Positions 30,171 through 42,487 of a stretch of 64,000 bases of DNA are shown in pieces. Positions within the stretch are counted from its first letter, which is position 1. The number at the start of each line of letters is the position of its first letter. The DNA is from Thermothielavioides terrestris NRRL 8126. Lineage: Eukaryota; Ascomycota; Sordariomycetes; Sordariales; Chaetomiaceae. The notes under the pieces are model-generated. The model did not search any database and was not told where the DNA came from. It saw nothing but the letters and a program-made list of their open reading frames with translations. The stretch lies in NCBI RefSeq assembly GCF_000226115.1, contig NC_016461.1:1240001-1304000 (forward strand). Reading direction: 5' to 3'. Position numbers and translations under genes: made by a program.

Positions 30171-31845
30171 ATCGCGCTTGCGGCAGTGAGTCTGACGGGG
30201 AAGCCCCGCGTCGGATGGGCTGTGTCGAGAGAACAAGGAGCAAGGCGATGTGAAAGAATGGCGTGTAACTCTCAAGTGAATGGACGACGAGTGGCTGTTG
30301 GCTCCCAGCGACCAAAACAATAAAAAAAAAGCGTGTGCGCGTGCCCGCCTTGGTTTCGGCAACATCTGCAGAGAACTTGTGTGTGGAGACATTGCACCAT
30401 CCGTGGGAGCCGTGGGAAATTGGTCAGCCACGGGGCCACCGTCATCCATTCTGTGAGTCGCTGACAACCTAGGTAATTATTGCGGGAGCCCCGACGGCTG
30501 TTGTCCCCGTCGGCGGTCGTTTGTTTGCGCTCAAAAGCGACTCGGTGCTTGCGCATCTGTCTTTGCTGTCGTCGCTCATAGGGCTGCATGTGCGGACATC
30601 TGAGAGCGACGGAGTCCCGTTCTTGAGTTCCTTGGCTGTTAGCAGAATTAAGTCCACTCTCAGCAGCGGTGCTGAATTGGGCTGAAAAACTCTTAGGCCA
30701 AAGGACGTGTCGATGCTTCATCCAGACCAGGCTCTTTTGCCGAAGGCTTGCATGAGGGTATGGTCAGGGTAGTGAAGTGGCTGGCTGAGTAGGTAGACAT
30801 ACCATGTACATACAATACAGAGCACAAGACCCGTGCATGATCACTGGCGACGAGTCAGCTTCGAAGGAATCCTGGAGTTTTTGAGTCATCACTACCACGC
30901 TGGAGAACGCTTCTCCACTGCTGTTTGGCAGTCTTACCTACACAGTAAGGTACACAGGAGACTCTGTTCTTCACGCAGGGCGAATTGGTGAGCTCGACGA
31001 AAGTTCAGGTACTTAGATTCTATATACTGCGGATTATACGTAAGTTACGCTACTAGTATAGTACGTACGGGACTGCGGATTGCAAAGTACCTGTGTAACC
31101 TGACATTGGTTACTAATGTCCGATGCGCTGAGCTTTTCAGCCGTACGCAGTACACTACACTGCGTAGGGGTCCATCGAAGCTGATTGGCCGTTAGTTGAG
31201 CCTAGGCTACCCTGGAAAGGGCTAAGCGCCTGGGATCACCCAGCCGCGGCCTTCAATGGATCGAGCATAGTGCATTGTAGCGCAGTGTAACGACCCTGCC
31301 CCTGCACGCCTCATTTCTTTCCTGGCAGGGATTCGGTTGTTCTGCCCGCCATCCCGCCCATTCCAGATGTGTCTGCAACGGTCCTAGGCAGTGGTGTGGT
31401 CCAGGGGTACCATCGCTTCCAGCCGCACAACGTCGAATGGCACGGCCGCGTTGGCATCCAACAGCCAAGCGACTCGGTCGCCAGAAATGCCAAGGTGCGC
31501 GAAGGAGGGGAGACGCTGGTCATGCCGACTCCCGCGTCATTTTATCCTACGGCACAGCCAGCATGCCGAGCAGAGGAATGGGGGGCAGTGTCACAATGAA
31601 AACCGCCGTCTCCCTTCCCCTTCGCCGTTCTGCCTTTCCTTTCCCTCACACAAGTTAACGTGCCTCTGCTAGAGACTGTGGTGTTCAGCCGCAAGCCATT
31701 CTTTTCTATCCCTCATAAAGTCGCTCCCTTGCCGGCCTTCGGGTCTTGTCGCTCCCTTCATCACCCACGCTCACTTAGTTATACTACGCTAGCTTCTTCG
31801 CTGTCTTGCAGATCTTCATCCTGTGTGACAGTTAAAAAAGGAAAG
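30171..31845. other. Intergenic region with AT-rich, palindrome-rich core
   Basis: No gene is supported. The core at about 30780-31200 is AT-richer and full of GTAC-type words, a 10-nt direct repeat ACTGCGGATT (31027 and 31072), and a CGCAGTACACTACACTGCG palindrome-like word (31146-31164). The right part, from about 31590, is CT-rich leader sequence of the GPI-protein gene. Confidence 0.45.
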
Positions 31846-32670
31846 ATGCGCTTCTCCATCGCCACCGCTTTCGCTTTTGCGGCATCCGTCCTGGCCCAGA
31901 ACCCGACTGCCGGCTTCGATGTAATTACCAAGCCCACTCAAGACGAGAAGGTCCCCGCCGGGTCGACATATGAGATCGTCTGGGAAAAGGATGCCCGCCA
32001 CCCCGGCCCCATCACGATCGGCCTGCTCGGTGGAAAGACGCCGTCGAGCCTGACCCTTGTTGACACCATCGCGAGTAAGACATCGCCTGTGCTTTTCCCT
32101 GGAGAACTTCGTTTGGCTGACCACTTGGACCAATGATTAGCCGGAGTTGATGGCGGCGCCGAGTCGTTCAGTTGGCATGTGCCCAAGACGCTTGGCGACC
32201 TCGCAACCTACGGCATCATTATTTACCTGGAGTCCGACAAGAACATCTTCCAGTACGGCTTCCCCTTCCACATTGTCGGCGGCAGCAGCGGGTCCTCGGA
32301 GACCGGCAACAACACCGTGACCCTCACTGGGACGCAGACCACGAGCCAGACCTCGGCCGCCGCCACCACCACCATTACCACCATCGGCAAGAACTCGACT
32401 CGCACCACGTTCACGACCTCGCCGTCGGTGACCTCCGTGCCGACCACCATCCGCAGCAACTACACCACCACTTCGACTGGCTCCGGCTCCGGCTCTGGCT
32501 CTGGCTCTGGCTCCGGCCCGGTCATCACCACCGTCACCAGCGACGTCACTCGGGTCCCCACCCCAACGACTGCTGCGACCACCGCCGTGACTACCAACGG
32601 CGTCGCTTCTCTCGCTGCTGGCTCGTTTGCTCTGTTCGGCGGTGTTGCCATGGCTGTACTTGCCCTCTAA
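31846..32670 (+). CDS. GPI-anchored Ser/Thr-rich cell-surface protein (Kre9/Knh1-type N-terminus)
   Basis: Exons 31846-32074 and 32141-32670 join to 252 residues. The signal peptide MRFSIATAFAFAASVLAQ precedes a beta-sandwich region, FDVITKPTQDEKVPAGSTYE-IVWEKDARHPGPITIGLL and later FSWHVPKTLGDLATYGIIIY. This matches the Ser-Thr-rich GPI-anchored family (PF10342, also in yeast Kre9/Knh1). A Ser/Thr-rich stalk with several NxT/S sites follows, then a perfect Gly-Ser dipeptide run, and a hydrophobic tail ending SFALFGGVAMAVLAL typical of GPI attachment. It is expected at the cell wall or plasma membrane. The intron is 66 nt (gtaaga...gctgac...attag). Confidence 0.9.
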
Positions 32671-33185
32671 GAGGCCGTTCCTGTTGTTCCTGGTTTAGAA
32701 TTTGGTGGCGATGTTTGTGTTCTCAAAGTTCTTGTCGAATGCATGGCGGGATGTTGCAGACTGGAGTACGTTGACGTATGATTGGGTTTAATGGCATGAC
32801 AGAATGGAGGGTTTGTAGTCAGAGTGTCTCTTCGCGCTTGGCGCATTTGATGGCTGGATCAGAGAGCGTCGAGAATGATGGTCTTGTTTATCTAGCCATG
32901 ATGCTGCTAATTGAGATACCCTTGATAACACCATCTGCTTCTGGACGTTGGCTGTAGTGCTCCTTTGCAGCGTGGGCATGTTTTGTATTGGTTGAGGGGC
33001 GGCATGAACTTTTATGGTTAATGCACGGTGATGCTGTGCTACGCCGTTGCCCTGGCTGTTCTGTTGCCACACAATGGCTCGCAATGCAGCGCTTTAGTGT
33101 AGATGTGACTGCTGTTTGTCTATGAAATGCTCCGTCCAGGAGTTAACCCCTTCCCGCTCTCCGCCCCCCTCCCTCCTCCCCCCCA

Positions 33186-33216
<31 letters not shown>

Positions 33217-34109
33217 AACAAAAAAAAAGGGAAAAAAAGGAAAAGGAAAAGGAGAAGGAGGAGGAGAAGGAGGAGAAGAAGAAGAAGGAGGAGGAGAAGA
33301 AGAAGAAGAACGCATGTCCCTCCTTATAGCAGCAAGAGGGTCCATGGCAGACATGATAGAGAGCCCCCGGGCCGTTACCATGCCTTTGGCTCAACACCCA
33401 CCAGGTTCGAAATATGATGTGTTTGCGAGGCACGCACGTTACTCTGCATCTCTGACTCCCTCAATTCTGCAAACTTTCTGTTTATCACATCACGTAGCAC
33501 CATGAACACAACAGTCGTAGGCTGGACTAGTCACGCTATTTGTTGCTCTTCTGCAACTGAACTTACCTCTCACGAGCGGAGAGTTACATGCGCGCTCCTT
33601 GGATTTCATTCTTTTGGTAAGCCACAGGTCAACTAAAATCTTGTGGTGTTGCTTGGTTCGGATCTGACCGGCGTTCCTGTGCCTTGCATATCATCGGATA
33701 GGTATGCTGTCAACTCACGTTAGCTGTGTTGCCCGACAAATCAGCAGTCCAAACCGCCAGGGGCATCATGGGAAGCGGTGAGCTCGCGTTGTTGGGCGGC
33801 AAGTGCGGGGCAGAAGTACTGTAACCCGCAGCTGGAGTAATTCCTGGCGTATTTTCCGTCAGATCACGTACCTAGTACGACTGTAAAGCAAATCCCGGCA
33901 GACCCACGAAAAAACTGCCCCTCGCACCCGCGACCCACCAAATCTCCACGCCAGGCAAGCAACAACCTCTCCCAGGACCCTCAGCTCTCTCCGCAAATTC
34001 AACGACCGACATTCCTGCCTCTATTGCTGCTCTCCGCCGCGCTGTGCGCTCACTGCTCCGCTTCCTTCCGATTATCGCCGGTACCTCTATTTCGACATAA
34101 TCCATCACG
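32671..34109. other. Intergenic region between GPI protein and alpha-tubulin
   Basis: About 1.4 kb without a gene. It holds the CA microsatellite and purine tract (33187-33310). The last about 200 nt are C-rich leader for alpha-tubulin. Confidence 0.5.
33187..33310 (+). repeat. CA microsatellite followed by 91-nt purine tract
   Basis: (CA)n at 33187-33212 runs into AAAC units and then an uninterrupted A/G run, 33220-33310, with AAGG, GAAGGAG and AAG repeats. The sequence upstream (33160-33184) is pyrimidine-rich. Three frames are open through it only because the repeat lacks stops. Confidence 0.92.
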
Positions 34110-36033
34110 ATGAGAGGCGAGGTAAGCTCACAACTGCCCCATTACCCGTCCCTTGGAACCGCAATCCCGCTCTGGGCGATTGCTTTGGGCTGTTCCCTCT
34201 TTTCCAATGCGGATACCCTCGAGACCACAACGCCACTACATCCCAAGAGTTGTCGATGCTCCCGCTTGTCCAGCTGGCGTCAATCCTAGGTTCTTCCCAG
34301 CCGCAACCTTTTTTCAATCTAAAAAACCCGCTGTGTCGTTGGCGACCTCGAGTTCGAATGCCAGCCTTGATTCATTGCACACCCTGCATCGCGACTCGTC
34401 GCGGTCCAACTCCAGAGCTCCCGGCGCTTCGTCGCTGCAACACAAGATCGGTTTTCGCAGTACACTAGACTGCATGCTGACACGCCTGCGACCAGATTCT
34501 CCACCTCCACCTCGGTCAGGCTGGTGTCCAGCTGGGTAACAGCGCATGGGAGCTGTAGGCCCTCACCGCTCTTCCACGCTCCCGGCAGTATCGCGTCTCG
34601 TTAACCAATGCGCCCAGGTACCTCCTCGAGCACGGTCTCGGAGCTGACGGCCGCCCGGACCCCAACGCCAAGGACGTAGGCGATGCTGGTTCGTTCGAGA
34701 CCTTCTTCACGGAGACGAGCAACGGCAAATACGTTCCCCGGTCCATCTTTGTCGATCTCGACCCTTCGCCGATCGATGAGATCCGCACTGGCACCTACCG
34801 CCAGCTCTTCCACCCCGAGCTTCTGATCAGCGCGAAGGAGGATGCTGCCAACAACTATGCTCGCGGCCACTACACCATCGGCAAGGAGAAGATCGATGAT
34901 GTCGTCGACCGCATCCGCCGCGTCGCTGGTGAGCCCCATCCTCTTGGTGGTCGCAGGCGGCGCATAGCTGACGCGGCATGACAGACAACTGCCAGTCGCT
35001 CCAGGGCTTCCTGATCTTCCACTCGTTTGGCGGTGGTACTGGTTCCGGTTTTGGCGCTCTTCTGCTCGAGCGTCTTTCGACCGACTATGGCAAGAAGTGC
35101 AAGCTGGAGTTCACCGTATACCCGGCGCCGCGCCTCTCCTCTGCCGTTGTTGAGCCCTACAACGCTGTGCTCTCCACCCACAGCACGATCGAGAACTCCG
35201 ACTGCACGTTCCTGGTTGACAACGAGGCCGTGTACGACATCTGCCGCCGGAATCTGGACATTCCCCGGCCCAGCTACGAGCACCTGAACCGGCTGATTGC
35301 TCAGGTGGTCTCTTCCATCACTTCTTCCTTGCGGTTTGACGGCGCCTTGAACGTGGACCTCAACGAGTTCCAGACCAACCTGGTCCCGTACCCTCGTATC
35401 CACTACCCCCTGATCAGCTATGCGCCGGTCATTTCGGCCGCCAAGAGCGCTCATGAGAGCTTCAAGGTCTCGGACCTCACCTTCCAGTGTGAGTGCGGGT
35501 TCTGAATCTCCACGTCTTCGCCAGCGGTTGCACTGACTTGCTCTTCCTCAGGTTTCGAGCCCAACAACCAGATGGTTGTCTGCGACCCCCGCAAGGGCAA
35601 GTACATGGCCGTGGCCCTCCTGTACCGCGGCGACGTTGTCCACCGCGACTGCAGCGCTGCGGTCGCTGCCCTCAAGTCGAAGGCTTCGTTCAACCTGGTC
35701 GAGTGGTGCCCCACTGGCTTCAAGATCGGCATCAACTACCAGAAGCCCGTCGCCGTCCCCACTGCTTCGCCCCAGGACGGTGGCCTCGCCGCGGTCGACC
35801 GCTCCGTGTCCATGCTGTCCAACACGACTGCCATCGCCGAGGCCTGGTCGCGTCTCGACCACAAGTTCGACCTCATGTACAACAAGCGTGCCTTCGTCCA
35901 CTGGTACGTTGGCGAGGGTATGGAGGAGGGTGAGTTCAGCGAAGCCCGTGAGGATCTGGCTGCCCTCGAGAAGGACTACGAGGAGGTCGCTGCCGACTCG
36001 TTTGAACCCGGCGAGGGTGAGGCCGAGTACTAA
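34110..36033 (+). CDS. Alpha-tubulin
   Basis: Five exons, 34110-34121, 34496-34554, 34618-34928, 34985-35488 and 35552-36033, join to 455 residues. The start [24 protein letters not shown], the GTP-loop [38 protein letters not shown] with the GTPase Glu, and the acidic tail ending GEGEAEY identify alpha-tubulin; the C-terminal Tyr is kept. It pairs with beta-tubulin in microtubules. The first coding exon is only 12 nt (MRGE), followed by a 374-nt intron. The [12 protein letters not shown] variant of the N-terminus differs from the commoner fungal VxxIHIGQAGTQ type, suggesting one of two paralogs. Cofactor E in the same window acts on its product. Confidence 0.97.
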
Positions 36034-36813
36034 GCCGCTCGCGCCGTATTCCGCCGCTCTCGCTGTCGGCGTGCGTACGGTGTGAAGTGAGTGGAGTATG
36101 CAAACCTCTGGGCCGCTGCCCGGCAAGTTCTTCTTGGTCAGCCGTGGCATGCGCTGAAGACTTGCCCGCAACTCCTCTGCGACAAGGTAAATCTGTTGAT
36201 GGGCTTTCTGCGTTCCCTGCTAGTATGAGAATAATTCCCCCAGCAAGCCATGTTCTTAACTGCTTTTGACCTTGTCCATTTCGAGAGATAGCAAAATGTG
36301 GATAGGGGCCTTGGTAGATGAGGACAACTGGGCTGCTCCCCTTTTACGATTGTAGACCGCTGGTTTGATAACCTTTTATACTGTCGATAGCTCCTCCCTT
36401 ACCTAGTCGAGATTGATATCCCCCTTACCTTTCCTTCTGGAGCTTGGAAGCCTGAATGTGTCGTTTCCTTCCGTGTAGCCCCGGGGGGATATGAGATGAC
36501 AGAGAGTTCGGGTGCCTGGAGACAGTAGAGCGGCAACGCCTCAAGTTGTAATCATCGAGACAAGCACAAAAGGATTTTTTTTCTACAATGCCACCAGGTC
36601 TGTCGAACTCATCTGCTCAACCGTCATCGAGTTTCCGGGAATTTCTATTTCCACGCTGCGCTATCAACGCAGCTTTTTACCCAGCCTGTTGTCTAGAACT
36701 CGCCGGCCGGCGACTGAGGAATGCGCCGCCTCGTGCCGTGGACAACTCGACCGCTGTGCCCACCATGTTACCCCTTTTCTCGTACCACGCAGACCTCTCC
36801 TGCGCCCGCCATC
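36034..36813. other. Convergent region between alpha-tubulin and Nop12
   Basis: 780 nt carrying both 3' ends. The T-rich part from 36300 to 36500 is typical of fungal 3' UTR. No extra gene is seen. Confidence 0.45.
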
Positions 36814-38837
36814 TCATTTCTCGCCCTTGGCGCCCTTCTTTTTCTTCTTCTTGTGCACCTTGTCTTTCCCCTTGCTCTTCGTCTTGAACTTCAAATCCTT
36901 GGGTTTGCCATCTTTCGCACTAGCCCGCCGCCCTTCGAAGACGAATTGCTCCGGTCCCTTGATCCCATTGGGCTTCTCTCCCGCGGCCTCACCACCCCTG
37001 CCTTTTATCCCGCGCTCTCGCCTATCCCGCCGCCGCTTCTTGTCCTTTCCGGGTAGTTCCCCAACAAGTTTCGCGGCACCGAACCGGCCCAGCAGTTTGC
37101 TCGCCCGGCCGGCAAGGGTCTGGGCGTCGGCGGTGAGTTTTGGGACGTACTCTCCTGTCTCTCCGTCGGCAGACCTCTTCTTTCGCTTTTTGCCGTCGTG
37201 TTTGCCACCGCCCTTACGGTCGGAAGAGGCAGACGACGCAATTTTCTCTCTGCGGGCTTCCATGGCGCGGGCTGTTTTGTGGGGGGCCTTGCAACGGCTG
37301 ACGCGCAGCTCACGGGGCAGCATGGGGGGGAATTTCTTGCCGTTGAGGAGAATTGCTGACTCCACGGCGTTGCCGTCCTGGAGGGTTTTGTTAGCAAGAG
37401 CTTGAGCTTCGAGGTGGGTGGGGTCAAGGCGGAGGAGAGGACTGACATAGAATTGCACATAGGCGAAGCCCTTGCCGACGCGGGTAGCGGCATCTCTTAC
37501 GACGCGGACGCTCTCGACTTTGCCGGCTTCTTCGCCGAACACTCGCCAGAGTCCTTCCTCGACGTCCATTGGTGTCTTGGTTCGCTTGCGTTTTTCGGTG
37601 ATTTCCTTGCCCTCCTTGTCGATCTTGGTGCTGTACACAGTCTCATCGTCGACAAAACCCAGATTGCCAACGAAGACACAGCGCCGGTGGTCGACGGGCG
37701 CTGGATGAGCAACGCTGTCGACTCTGAGGTGGCGGTCGAGGACAACTGTGCCGTTAAGTTGTGCCACAGCGAGCCGCGCCGCTGCTGCCGTGCTATAGAC
37801 GACATAGGCATTGGTGGATTTCGTAGTGGCTTCCAAGAGCGACTTTTTGATGTAGGCCACGCGTTTCGGTATGCCTGTTGTCGCGAAAGCGATCGAGCGG
37901 AACCGGATGGACTGCACCTTTTGAGGAGGGTCTGCCTTCTTGTCGAGGACCGATGAGAGATGATGTAGCAGGATCTTCTTGGCCTTGCGCGAGGTGATTG
38001 CCTCGATCGAGACGTTACTGAGGAAGACGGTACGGTTCGCCTTTTCGAGTTCCGTTTCGACAGGGCCAGTGGTCAAGGACTCATGAACAGGAACCTCGCC
38101 CACTGACGACTCGTCCTCCTCCATCCCAGCCATGCGCTCATCGTCACCTTCCCTGGAGACCCCGCCTGCATCCTCTGCTGCTGCGGTCTTCTCAGTTGCA
38201 TCTGCCTTGCGACGCTTCCCAGATGGAGCCTCGTCGTCCGCCAATCGCTCCAAGTATTTAGCCTCGAAGTCTTCATCGCCATCTCTTTGCTTCCGTTTCC
38301 GCTTGCGGCCCTCCTCTTGAGATGTTCCGCGTGAGATAACTCTCTCCGAGACCTTCGTCGCTTCAGCTTCATCGTCGGCGCTCGAAATGCCCTTGGCGTC
38401 TTCGGCTTCAGACTCGTCTTCACCAGACAATATGCCCCCCCCTTTGTCTACGCTGCCGGCATCGGACTCGCTACCCGACCGCTCTTCAGATCCATTCTCG
38501 GAGGCTTCTGACTCTTCGTCGGAGCCCTCCGGCTCTGCGCCGTCGAAACCATCATGATCCTCCTCGTCTGCCAGGGACTTCTTCGGGAGCAATTCTGCGT
38601 AGCGGGATTTTGGGGGCGTTTTGACGGGTCCAGCCTAAAAAAAGATTTAACTATCGTCCTCATCCACACGGATTCTGTTGATGCTGCGACCCACACTCTG
38701 GGAGAAGAGAGCATCAAGGGCCGGGTCGATGGCCTTGGATAAAACAGACAAGGCGGATTTGCTGCAGAAGAAGTCAGCAATACTGTCCGAAGACTAGATC
38801 CCACGCAATAAAGCTGTAATTCATACTCTTTGGCCAT
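36814..38837 (-). CDS. NOP12: Nucleolar protein 12 (two-RRM ribosome biogenesis factor)
   Basis: Minus-strand exons 38827-38837, 38695-38761 and 36814-38634 join to 632 residues, with first exon of 11 nt. The start region [27 protein letters not shown] is a conserved Nop12 signature. An acidic Asp/Glu/Ser stretch follows. RRM1 ([40 protein letters not shown]) and RRM2 ([33 protein letters not shown]) lie about residues 230-460. The C-terminus is very Lys/Arg-rich, ending in a run [15 protein letters not shown], as expected for a nucleolar protein. Yeast Nop12 aids 25S rRNA processing and 60S assembly. The second donor (gtgggt at 38694) was picked because it alone restores frame and the conserved joint. 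Confidence 0.93.
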
Positions 38838-39595
38838 TTCGGCGAGGTGGGTGCCCCAAAGCCACGGCGCAAACTCAAAGCTGTGGATTCGGGGAAAGGT
38901 CTTGGAGTTGAAGCAGGTGGGCGTTTGGCAAGGAGGAAAAATCCTGCAAATCCTCCTTCAATTGCTGTCACAGCACACTGAAGTTACTGAATTCAAGAGA
39001 TGTAGGGCCGGACAGCGGCATAGCCTGCGTCAGGTAGGTGCCAGTTTGTTGCGGCCTCGAGCTGGCCCTGTCCAATTCGTGATCTCGGGAGGAATTGACA
39101 GCTGCTTTTTCTGAGCGCCGCGCACCGAAGTGGGTCCGCAAGTCGAAAATTCGCCCGGTTATCGGCGCTTATCAAAACTGCCGCCTTTCACCGCCCTGCG
39201 CAGGGCGGGCGGGCAGGCAACGGGTCCCTCCCAAGCAAGCTCGCTCCCGCCCATTTGTGCTCGTGCTGCTCTGAGTGCCGCCCTCAGCTACTTCTCCCAA
39301 GACCGACCCCCAAACAGCCAGTCCTGCCCATCGCACCATCAGCACGCACTTCTTCGCGAGACTAGCGGTAGCAGCACACTCCAGTTCCAGCTTGCGTCTC
39401 TTGGTGCGATTTTGATCCGCGGTTTTCCCTTCCTGGCTCCAACGTCGCGCGACCGCTGTCGCGGTCACGGCTGGTCGCTCCCAGCATCCGGCGAAGATCA
39501 ATTTTGCGCGACCCTCTGCGCTCGACGACAACTACTCCTGGCGCCGCTGGCGAAACCATTGCCGATCCACTTTGGACCTAGTCGCATGGTTCACG
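38838..39595. promoter_or_regulatory. Divergent promoter, Nop12 / Dep1-like
   Basis: 758 nt between divergent ATGs. The right half is C-rich leader of the plus-strand gene. No TATA box or other discrete site was recognised. Confidence 0.45.
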
Positions 39596-41817
39596 ATGGC
39601 TACAGGTGATACCGCGCCTCTGTTGGCCTCGTCAAGCCCTCCTCCGCCCTTGCTGGACAACAGCCCGAGCAATCTGTCGAGCCCCCTCAGCGAGCCTGAA
39701 GACAAGGACATATCTGGCGACGAGGCGGACATGGACTTGCGCGCCCAGAGCGACGATCTCAACACACCAAACCGTCGTGGTTCCCGCGGCGACCCATCGA
39801 CAGATGCCTCCGAGTCAGACGACGACAGCAAGCTATCCGAGGTCGATGTCAATGACTCCGAAGCCGAGACAGAAAGACTCTACAACACTCCTCCAAAGAA
39901 TGGCGCGGCACGCGACACCATAGACTCAGCTGGTAGTGCTGGACATCGGCGATTCACTGACCGTCGCGGCCGCATTTTCGAGCGTAGCCCGAGCAAGCTC
40001 CACCAGCAGTTGCGAGCCGACGTTGACACTGAGGAGACGAACATCCGTCGTGACTTTGGCTCTGAAGCAGAGGAGGAGAGCGGCGACGTCCCGTCTAGCG
40101 AACGTGAGCTTGGCTCAGCCAAGCGGCCGCCACCGACGTCGCCGTCGCTGGCGAAGAAAAGCCAGGTCGTTCCCGCGAATGATACCACCGCTCCCCAGCC
40201 GTCAAGGCAGAACTCCGCAGACTCTCGGAAACGGAAGCGTTCACCTGTTGCCGAGCACTCGGAGTCTGATCTGCCGCTGAAGAAGCGAACCGGCTCGATT
40301 GGCGCTGCCGATCATCAGTACGCCGATGACATACCCATGGTCGACGATGAGGGAATCTCGACGAACACCCAGAGCGGCAATCATACTGCGGAAGAAGATA
40401 ATGAGGAGCCTGCGGCCACCGGTGAGCCTATAGATGAGGCTCAAGACCTGGTTGAAGAAGACGTTGCCGCGCCGAGCAGGTCTAGGAAAGGGAAACGGAG
40501 CCCGACAAAGAAACGAAAAAGCAAGAGCCCAGAAGAAGTCGGTGCTCAGGAAGAAGCACCAGACGAACCTCCCGAAGATGCCGATATGCACAGTCCCGAG
40601 GTGCCGACGCCGCAAGCTGAGGATGATCACGCCGAAGAGGTCGATGAGGAGGCAGAGGCTGCGCATCGCAACGAGGAAGAATGTACGTGACCAGCAATAT
40701 CTTTTCGAACCATTTCTTCCGAGGCTAATTCGACCACAGTGGAACGTAAAAAGGCGGCTTGGGAAGAACTGGTAGCCATCGAGAAGCAATTCAGCAGCTT
40801 TCGGGAGCGGTAAGTGTATTGATTCCGACCATGCGATCCCTTGCAGTCGCTAATTCGTCCACAGTCTTTATCAGGAACGACTGGAGCAGCTCAACCAAGA
40901 AGAGGCGTCCCTCATGGGCGACAATCCGACACACCCCGAATACCTTGCAATGCTGCAATGTCTCGAGGAGAGGCGAGCGGAAAAAATACGCCGAAGTGAC
41001 CTCGAGTTGCAATTCAAGCTGTCTGTGCTCCGGCGCCGGGCAGTGGCAGAACGCGCGCAGATTATGTCGCAGTTCTACCAAGCGGTGCGAGATTCGCGAG
41101 AGGAGGTACTCACAGAGCTGGGCCGAGAGTGGAACGAAATTCAGCAGGAGCGTCGGCGGGCGGCCAACACGATACCGGATTATGGACTTCGCTTTCCTGC
41201 CACAAGGGCGCAAGCTGTCAGAAACGCCGTGTCATACAACAAAGAAGTCTCGGTCCTCTCCGGATTTGCCAAACACGTCGGCTTTCCAGCTGCCCCCCCA
41301 CTCAATGGCGCTTCAGAAGAACAGCTGGAAGCCGACCTGGAAGCCATCCAGGTGAGCTTCGCCAAGGCAGCGGTTCAGCAAACGGCACCAAAACTAACCG
41401 GATACCCAGAGCGCCCGTGAGCCGATGCCCAGGCGCATACCAAACCAAATGTCAGTCTTGCGCCCGGAGTACGCGACAAGCCTCGGTTTCGGACAGGGCC
41501 TTGGTGCGGCCGGAGAGCAGTTCATCGAACAAACCCCGTGGGCCAATCCAAACCACCCGTCTCACCAGATGCAGCGCCAGCACGCGCACCGGGATGCGCA
41601 CCCTCAGCCCATCTACGCAGGCCCGTCGTCGGCGCCCCGGAGACATTCCCACCAACCTGGCGGTCTCTTCTCTTCGAGCACGTCTACTATTTACAACGGC
41701 GACTCTCCAGCCCAGGCTCCAAAGACGCACTCTTCGGCAGTGACTGAGCCTTCTCTCAAGGGATCCAAGATGGGCCCCGAGCCACTGAGGCGGGAGCCCG
41801 CGATTCATGCGACTTGA
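39596..41817 (+). CDS. DEP1: Dep1/Sds3-family histone deacetylase complex subunit
   Basis: Exons 39596-40682, 40740-40809, 40865-41351 and 41410-41817 join to 683 residues. Residues 1-360 are acidic and disordered with nuclear-localisation-like stretches (SRKRKRSPV, SRKGKRSPTKKRKSKSP). The Sds3-like coiled-coil domain covers about 363-548: WEELVAIEKQFSSFRERLYQ, LEQLNQEEASLMGDNPTHPE-YLAMLQCLEERRAEKIRRSD. The long acidic N-terminus before the Sds3-like part suits Dep1, a subunit of the Rpd3L deacetylase complex that represses and activates transcription. Sds3 proper is the alternative. The tail is Pro/Gln/His-rich. The two middle introns are 57 and 55 nt. Confidence 0.85.
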
Positions 41818-42487
41818 TATCTTATCTTTTCTTGTTGTTGAGTTTCGTGTTTTACGCCCTCAAGTCAGGAGGGCCATCGGGTGTCTTGACAGACTCTAAG
41901 GAGTTCGTGGGCTGGTCATTTCATGGGGTATTCCAGCAGGCAGGCGACCGGTTATGCTTCCAGCAATGCGGTGCGGGGAAACTTTTCTTCTTGTTCCCGT
42001 CTCAGACGCAGATTTGCTACGAGGATAGGTGGGTTTGGGGGGGGGGGGGGGGGGGGGTTCTGGTGGGATTGTCTTTGGATGTGTAGAGGTGGCAGATGGG
42101 CCAACGAGGGTTTTTCTCTCTCTGTCAGCGGAGTTCTATGTGCATGATGGGAGGAGGCCTGCTCGGCGGTTTGGGCTTCGGTTGGGCTTGTTTGAATGTG
42201 TTGTATAATACCTGGCCGGTACCGGTGCCTTCAGTCTAAGCAGATCCCTGGTCGACGTGTCTCGTGGCATAGCGTTGGCATAGCGTTGCACCATGAATCG
42301 AAGTAAGATTCCCTAGAACTCTGCCATGACGTGGACCGTAGAATACATTGGCCGCTCTAGCCACCTGTCCTCCCGTATATGTTGTACATTGAGTTGACAC
42401 AAAGGGGCAGCACTGGCCCCTCACTTCGGGTACTCTCACCCCATTCAGCCTCGTTCCCCGCCCCTCTACCTCTCGGTGTGAGCACGC
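41818..42487. other. Convergent 3' region with poly-G run
   Basis: 670 nt between converging genes. It includes a run of 21 G (42037-42057). No gene is supported. Confidence 0.5.
42037..42057 (+). repeat. Poly-G run (21 G)
   Basis: An uninterrupted G homopolymer follows GGTGGGTTT in the 3' flank of the Dep1-like gene. Its length may be an assembly approximation, as such runs are hard to sequence. Confidence 0.9.

Noticed and set aside
29394..30467. Minus-strand frame of 357 codons
   Set aside because: Opposite the NTF2-like secreted protein, whose signal peptide, TATA box and fold pattern support the plus strand.
30853..30891. Minus-strand TGATGA and CTGA pair
   Set aside because: Too close together and no closing stem.
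33127..33433. Open frames over the purine tract
   Set aside because: They exist only because a repeat of A/G has no stops in these frames; protein would be Lys/Arg/Glu or Ser/Phe runs.
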